DNA of 64,000 nt, from contig CM068373.1 in NCBI GenBank assembly GCA_034769895.1, positions 195,652,134 to 195,716,133 of the forward strand. Direction: 5' to 3'. The notes under the pieces are model-generated. The model had not been told where the DNA came from and ran no database searches. It saw nothing but the letters and a program-made list of their open reading frames with translations. Origin of the DNA: Magicicada septendecula. Its lineage: Eukaryota; Arthropoda; Insecta; Hemiptera; Cicadidae. Of this stretch, positions 58,383 to 64,000 are shown in pieces (positions within the stretch are counted from its first letter, which is position 1; each line of letters opens with the position of its first letter). The translations under genes were made by a program, and so were the position numbers.

Positions 58383-58625
58383 ATGTTGAGTGCTTTGAAT
58401 ACAAATACTCATAATACAAATAACATCAAAAATACACAAAATACAAAAACATATACCACAATCACACACAATAATACAACTTTAAAATACCAGAGACCAA
58501 CAAACAACCTTAATTGCATCCAGCAGCCAACACACAAATACTTCACCAGAAACAAGATCGCCAAGGCTGAAGATGAGAGAACAGGAACTCTCGAAACATG
58601 TTCCATATAGAAAAATAACATCTTG
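58383..58625 (+). pseudogene. Penelope-like terminal fragment with hammerhead-like end
   Basis: An Asn/Thr-rich open stretch of 75 codons runs into a hammerhead-like core (58560-58606). This is the arrangement seen at 23500-23880. The protein itself is low-complexity and not diagnostic; the assignment rests on the core. Confidence 0.35.
58560..58606 (+). ncRNA. hammerhead-ribozyme-like core 3
   Basis: GG, CTGAAGA (58567-58573), one extra T, stem GAGAG/CTCTC with an 8-base loop, GAAA, then ACATGT, T, CC. Stem I is short (GG with CC). Layout as in the other cores. Confidence 0.45.
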
Positions 58626-58691
58626 AGGTAAATTTAATTATAAATATTAAATGTATTATATACATCAAGAAACGGACTGTAGCAGACATTG

Positions 58692-58696
<5 letters not shown>

Positions 58697-58741
<45 letters not shown>
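58697..58741. repeat. (AT)n microsatellite
   Basis: About 22 AT units, uninterrupted. Confidence 0.97.
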
Positions 58742-58742
<1 letters not shown>

Positions 58743-59407
58743 TATCGATATTGAAATCATATACCGATCGTACATCATTATGATTCATCATGTGTACATA
58801 GGTTTATTCCGGTCTTTCCACGATTAATTAAAACATGTAAATTTGAAAACGTCATTAGGCCTAATTGGGAATTTGCATTAACCATTTCAAAATGAAAATA
58901 AAATCATGCTTTGGCCGAACTGTGCCTGGATGCCTGGACATAATCTAAAATCAAGGACAGTCCGAGGCAAACGAGGATGTATGGTAGCCCAAGTTAAAAT
59001 AATTCCCCAAATGTGTTATTGGAATTCTGCTTTCATTAATATAAAATACTGTTCTGTATAAATTATTGAATCATCACATTCATATTTTTCATAGTATTAA
59101 TACTTTTAGTCTGTGATGAAGATAAATAATTTTTTTAATTTTGTCAGACAAAATAATTTGTTTAGTTGCAGAAGAAACTAGGTTTTGTGATAATTATGGT
59201 GAACAATAATTTTTACACTTCTTTATAACTTGAATTTTTGTATTATATTTGTGGTACAAAGAAATTTAGAGTTACAGTTTAATAACATAAATTTGTTTCT
59301 GCTCATGTGGTACACAAGCCACATTCTTGTCGTTTTTTATTGTACCTCAGTAATATAATACTGTTTAAAAGGAATAAATCCCATTTTTAGTACCAAGCCA
59401 CGTGTTG
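58742..59407. other. gap, only a possible MITE end
   Basis: AT-rich; holds the inverted GGGCTACCATA copy (58980-58990) and no gene. Confidence 0.4.
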
Positions 59408-59465
59408 TTCAATCAAATATATTGCAACTTACCGTCTGCGACTTTTTGAAACAACGTCTTCACTA

Positions 59466-59512
59466 TAAAGTTAACATGTTTCGGGACACTTGTCCCATCC
59501 TCAGAACTTAAA
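59466..59512 (-). ncRNA. hammerhead-ribozyme-like core 4 (left arm)
   Basis: Reverse complement of core 5, with the same stems. Confidence 0.5.
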
Positions 59513-59687
59513 ATGTTCGTGTATCATTTAATGTTGATACAGTTGTCAAATAATTAAAATATTAAAATCCAATATGAAACAAAATCACAATACTTAAATG
59601 TTTAAAACATTGTGATTTTGTTTCATATTGGATTTTAATATTTTAATTATTTGACAACTGTATCAACATTAAATGATACATGAACAT

Positions 59688-59737
59688 TTTAAGTTCTGAG
59701 GATGGGACAAGTGTCCCGAAACATGTTAACTTTATAG
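59688..59737 (+). ncRNA. hammerhead-ribozyme-like core 5 (right arm)
   Basis: AAGTT (59691-59695), CTGAGGA (59696-59702), one extra T, stem GGGAC/GTCCC with loop AAGT, GAAA, ACATGT, T, AACTT. AAGTT and AACTT pair as a 5-bp stem I. This is the best-formed of the five cores. Confidence 0.55.
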
Positions 59738-59839
59738 TGAAGACGTTGTTTCAAAAAGCCGCAGACGGTAAGTTGCAATATATTTGATTGAATATAATTC
59801 TGGTAAACTCATCTTATAAACTATATGCTCAAATTGTCA

Positions 59840-60440
59840 AAAAACAACTGCCAAGGATCGTTGATGTGATTCTACTGTATGAGTGGAGTGGATTTCTAAA
59901 AGGTAGGTCCTGCAGTGACCTACAGTTGTCATTACTCTATTCTGACAACTAATAAAGACATGAAGATAATACAGCCCACATAACCCTCATTGGCTTTATA
60001 AACTATTCAGAAGCTTTTGATAAGCTAAACAGGAATATTTTGTGGGCATCATTAGGCATGAATGTTATAAAACATCTAATAGGAGTCACAAAAGGATTTT
60101 ATTAAAACATGGAAACAACCAAATCAGAACAATGACTAGTGAATTCTACAGAATCAGAAGTCAGAGGATGTTTTATAGTCAGCAGTTTACCAGGAGTTTG
60201 TTTTGGTAGTGAAGATATAATGTCTGAGTTGAGGATATATAATATGAATAATAGGAATCCAACAGAGCTTACAGAAATGAAAACAATGTATTGAAAGAAT
60301 GAGCAAAGACAGTTTAGTAAAGTCAGTAATAAATTATAGACTCTGAAGGCAAAGGTAGACCAGGAGAACATGGCAGGACTGAAGGACTAATAGGCTGTAA
60401 ACCTAGTCCTTGAAATGCAGATGATGGTGATGATGTTTAT
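59840..60440 (+). pseudogene. non-LTR retrotransposon (LINE) reverse transcriptase remnant
   Basis: Across three frames: G-F-L-K-G-R-S-C-S-D near 59890, F-I-N-Y-S-E-A-F-D-K-L-N-R near 59993-60030, a worn G-V-type motif near 60180, and an A-D-D-like piece near 60418. Order and spacing match a LINE RT with internal loss. It has many stops and is long dead. Confidence 0.7.
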
Positions 60441-61488
60441 ACTGCTAAACTTGATTTTACTTTTATGTGTGGGCCGGGACCTGCCTAGTTTCCAGCTGCT
60501 TTAACAAATAGTGGTCAAATAAAAGTTATTTGTCTGTTGTCAGTTGTCATTCAATTGTTCTGACATTCACTGTCAGATAAGAGAGTTTAGCTGTCTATTT
60601 GTCAATTCTTTTATGCGTTTCAAAACTTCTTCAGTCTCAGTAACAGATGCACAAATGCCTCTTTTATTGATGGCAACTTTCATCTCAGCAGCTCATTTAG
60701 CATCACAATCTGAAGTCTTTTCAGAGAAACACAGAGCATGGGAACATGAAAAGTGTGTGGTTCAGAGTCATGGCACACTTCATATCAGTGTGGTCAGTCT
60801 AGACTTAAACATGTATTTACAAAACTAGTGTAGACTATATTTAAATTTATATAAATCAGCTTTAATATATCTTTGATCACATAACAGTTAACTTCATACT
60901 GACTTCCCGAACTTTCTACACCACAGATTAACAGTGACATTATCTGCCCTTAGATTCCAGCAGTTTTACTGCAAAGCTGAATTTCATCTCGTGGTCCACT
61001 TGTAAACTCAAATTGCAACATAAATAAAGAAAAACCAGGGTAGAGTAGACAGAAGGCAAATGGCCTGTTGTATGTTTTGCACTGCTTCTCTGGTAACTTG
61101 TCAATGTAGACAACATTCCTGTTTATAGTGTGAATCAGATAGAGTTTGTGTGTATATAAGACCACACAGATAGAGATCTGGCTGTTAAGACTGATGTCTT
61201 AACACCTGGAGTACCAACACCACAGTATTACATTGCAGGTGGACTTGGTGTTTTACATATGGAGAATGTATGCCACCAACTTTCCAGTGTGCTCAGATAT
61301 AATTTGTGATGTTATAATACATTACAGAAAATATTCAGAAGGTTCTTGCTTTTTAGTTTGTGTTTCCACATTCAGATTGCAACGCAGACAGTGTCATTTT
61401 ATACAAAATAATTTCAATAGCTGCAAAGCCCTGCCTGTTTGTTTGTTTACATTCCCTCTCCATAGGCGTTCTAAGTGAAAGTTATTAC

Positions 61489-61533
<45 letters not shown>

Positions 61534-61825
61534 ACAGTTAAGGTTATTTAAAAAAAATAATAATAGCAAAAAATGCAGAGTTTATTCATAAGAGGATTGG
61601 ATAGGGAAGTATGATGAAATTATTATTTTAGTAATAAGTTGTAAATATTTGTCAGTGTTTAAATACAGAGATTTAAAAAAATAAAACTAGTTGTCAGTGG
61701 GTACAGATTACAAATTAAGGGGTTGGTGCTCAAAGTGTTAAATGTTATTTACTTCAAACATTTTGTAATTTATTTATGATCTGCCTAAATAAACTCATCA
61801 TCTGCAAGAATTAAACCAAGGATGG
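60441..61825. other. 1.4-kb gap, microsatellite only
   Basis: No supported gene. A (TG)n run at 61492-61530. Confidence 0.45.
61492..61530. repeat. (TG)n microsatellite
   Basis: About 19 TG units. Confidence 0.97.
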
Positions 61826-61829
61826 TTTG

Positions 61830-62149
61830 TTCCAGTCTCAAACAAGCAAAGTCTAGAGCTGGTCACTCCAGCACTTCCTCAGACATTCCACACCTCTCCG
61901 TCCCTTCGGTGTATAGTTCCATAGTTGTTTGTGGATGCGGCAGTCATCCATTCGTCAAAGATAATTCAGCCGATACTGGGAAATCCTGTCGAGTATACTC
62001 ATTATATTCAGTTCCTGCCACTTATGTGTTTCTTTATGATCATGGAGATTATACCTTGCCACATGCCTGAGAAATCTCATTGCAGCTGCTTGGATATGAC
62101 TGAGTATTTTCCAGTACTCAAAACAGAGTTTCATGTCATCAGCTGTCAC
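61830..62149 (-). pseudogene. LINE ORF2 C-terminal fragment
   Basis: On the minus strand: A-A-A-M-R-F-L-R-H-V-A-R-Y-N-L-H-D-H near 62090-62045, then L-N-I-M-S-I-L-D-R-I-S-Q-Y-R, a stop, R-M-D-D, and Y-T-P-K-G-R-R near 61900. This is the conserved tail after the RT domain in LINE ORF2 proteins. It is opposite in strand to the remnant at 59840-60440, so they are probably separate insertions. Confidence 0.75.
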
Positions 62150-62849
62150 TGCCTTTTAATTGGAAATTTTTGTCACCTCTACAGACTCAGAAAGTGTTCC
62201 CTTCAAGAGTCTGATCACTTTGGGTATAGGTAGAAGTCAAGGGTGCCAAATCTGGTATGTACAATGGAGTCAGGGACAAGTGGGACAAGGCAGAAGAACA
62301 GGTTTTTTTTCTGCCAAAAACTGCTTTCTGAAGGGCGCTGTGAGGTAGGGATTGTGCTAGTGTAGAATTTATCTTATGTTTTCCACATATCTGTCATTGT
62401 CTTTCATACAAGTCCTGGATTTTTTTTTTTTTTTACATTCGTTTTCAATGTACATGGGTGACCAAGATGTCTGTTGTCTTCCACTTCTTTTTTACTCTCA
62501 TGAAACTTTTTATACCACTTGAAAACTCACATACGTGATATGGTATCTTTCTTTTATTTCTCTACCAACAATGGAAACCCACTTTTAGCGACAGTTTAAA
62601 CAAAAAATTTCAATTTAATGTGTTTCTCAGTTTTAAAACTTTGAATGTTTCAGAGCACTTATGACTGGTCCAATCAAACAATACATAAACATAAATAGTT
62701 GAGCAAAGTGAAACTAGTCTTTTCACTAGCTCAACTGCTGTCCATACATACATATGCAAAGTGATTCATGTGTCATGATTTAGTGTGTACATATTGTGTT
62801 TATAATTCAATTTATTCATTCCATTTATGTTGACAAATACCTTTTTTAG
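62150..62849. other. intron sequence, nothing recognised
   Basis: The T-rich end forms the polypyrimidine tract and AG of the acceptor at 62848-62849. Confidence 0.5.
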
Positions 62850-62972
62850 CAAATGGAGGTGAATTTGGAAGTGAGAGTATATCAGAACCAAGAGCAGTTG
62901 ACTGGCCACAGGGAATTGATGTCAGAGTCATGCATGTATCGTGTGGATCAGCACATACTGTTGCTGCCCTGG
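62850..62972 (+). CDS. RCC1-repeat protein, penultimate exon
   Basis: Acceptor TTTTTTAG ends at 62849; donor GT is at 62973. The first two bases complete a codon begun at 35652, and the last base begins a codon completed at 63554. It encodes about 41 residues ending V-S-C-G-S-A-H-T-V-A-A-L, the end of an RCC1 blade. The fit of phase on both sides and of repeat structure supports direct splicing to 35468-35652 and 63554-63711. Confidence 0.85.
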
Positions 62973-63553
<581 letters not shown>

Positions 63554-63711
63554 ACGATCACTCTTTATGGGGCTGTGGCTGGAATGCATATCATCAGCTT
63601 TCTGATGATAATGTGCCATTCTATGGAAAAATGATTCAGTTAGTCATATCAGATACTACAGATATAAAGAGTTTTGTGTGTGGCTGGTGGAATACTGGAT
63701 TATTTGTGTAA
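63554..63711 (+). CDS. RCC1-repeat protein, last exon
   Basis: Begins after TTTTTAG and finishes the split GAC codon. It encodes D-D-H-S-L-W-G-C-G-W-N-A-Y-H-Q-L, an RCC1 blade, and ends F-V-C-G-W-W-N-T-G-L-F-V with TAA at 63709-63711. The C-terminal C-G-x-W-N-T motif is one reason for suggesting RCC1 domain-containing protein 1. The three exons give roughly 155 residues, less than half the expected protein. Confidence 0.85.
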
Positions 63712-64000
63712 AGATTATTAAATTTTTGTTTCCTTTGTTACTATGTTGTTATTCCTGAGGCACCACTTTTGCTCCTGTTGTTCCTGACATACTGTTTTCC
63801 TTTACATCACAGAGTACATGAGAAACTTTGATGCAATAATTTTCTTGATTTTACCAGTCCATTTTTGTGCGTGTGTGTTTTGTACAAATTTGTGCAGTCA
63901 GGAGGAAAAGGCCCAGAATGTTAGCATATGAAAAAAGATGGGATCACAGTGTAAGTGAACATACAAGATGATTCAAGATAAGAAACTGATAAAGAGGTGC
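63712..64000 (+). other. 3' untranslated region of the RCC1-repeat gene
   Basis: An ATTAAA variant poly(A) signal lies at 63717-63722, very close to the stop. No AATAAA was seen before the window ends, so the true end is uncertain. Confidence 0.4.

Larger units (their letters stand above)
59408..59792. repeat. 385-bp palindrome (foldback) with two hammerhead-like cores
   Basis: Two arms of about 185 bases are near-perfect reverse complements, meeting near 59600. I see only a handful of mismatches. Each arm holds one hammerhead-like core, pointing outward. As RNA it would form a very long hairpin. It could be two Penelope-like ends head to head, or a foldback element. Confidence 0.9.
35653..62849 (+). 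other. 27.2-kb intron of the RCC1-repeat gene
   Basis: Bounded by GT 35653 and AG 62849. Joining the exons across it restores one codon (G|CA) and a continuous RCC1 repeat. It holds a minus-strand BEL element, a small coiled-coil LTR element, a young minus-strand gypsy element, and Penelope-like, foldback and LINE pieces. A further small exon inside cannot be excluded, but none is needed by phase. Confidence 0.75.

Noticed and set aside
58543..58791. Minus-strand ORF with an Ile-Tyr run
   Set aside because: A translation of the (AT)n microsatellite.
61233..61551. Possible extra RCC1 exon after an AG at about 61237
   Set aside because: The translated sequence shows no RCC1 pattern, and the 35652-62850 splice is already in phase.

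Overview
The window is eukaryotic, AT-rich and crowded with transposable elements; an arthropod, most likely an insect, is the best guess. Grounds: spliced exons of an RCC1-repeat gene, and LTR retrotransposons (Ty3/gypsy, BEL/Pao), mariner, pogo/Tigger, an IS630-like element, Penelope-like and LINE fragments of types common in insects. The species cannot be named. There is no bacterial-type operon, CRISPR array, rRNA or tRNA that I can see.

Layout. 1-13739: two head-to-tail copies of one gypsy element sharing the LTR between them (LTRs 4831-6226 and 12348-13739). Both carry the same broken gag and pol. 14333-15653: dead mariner. 16180-17223: truncated Tigger/pogo copy. About 17328-17352: hAT-like end. 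17826-19384: decayed IS630/Tc1-like element. 21471-23073: internally deleted gypsy element with a clear tRNA-Lys-type primer-binding site. 23145-23880: two Penelope-like fragments. 23886-35231: BEL/Pao element with a 5-bp target duplication, split by a nested pogo-type transposon (24997-28531). 35869-42451: second BEL/Pao element on the minus strand, inserted two bases inside the LTR of a small coiled-coil-encoding LTR element (42454 to about 45033). 46425-57088: young gypsy/errantivirus-like element on the minus strand with intact gag and pol, nearly identical LTRs and a 4-bp target duplication. 57093-62849: Penelope-like, foldback and LINE debris.

The one host gene seen is an RCC1-repeat protein (resembling RCC1 domain-containing protein 1), plus strand. 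Three 3'-terminal exons are visible: 35468-35652, 62850-62972 and 63554-63711. Splice phases fit exactly, so everything from 35653 to 62849 is one 27.2-kb intron enlarged by transposons. Upstream exons were not found.

Points most worth a second look: hammerhead-ribozyme-like cores repeated at five places, two in a 385-bp palindrome; a RanBP2-type zinc finger where the young gypsy Gag should have a CCHC knuckle; an LTR that has absorbed a second LTR-end/primer-binding-site unit; and an antisense ORF in the 3-kb region where that element would carry env.
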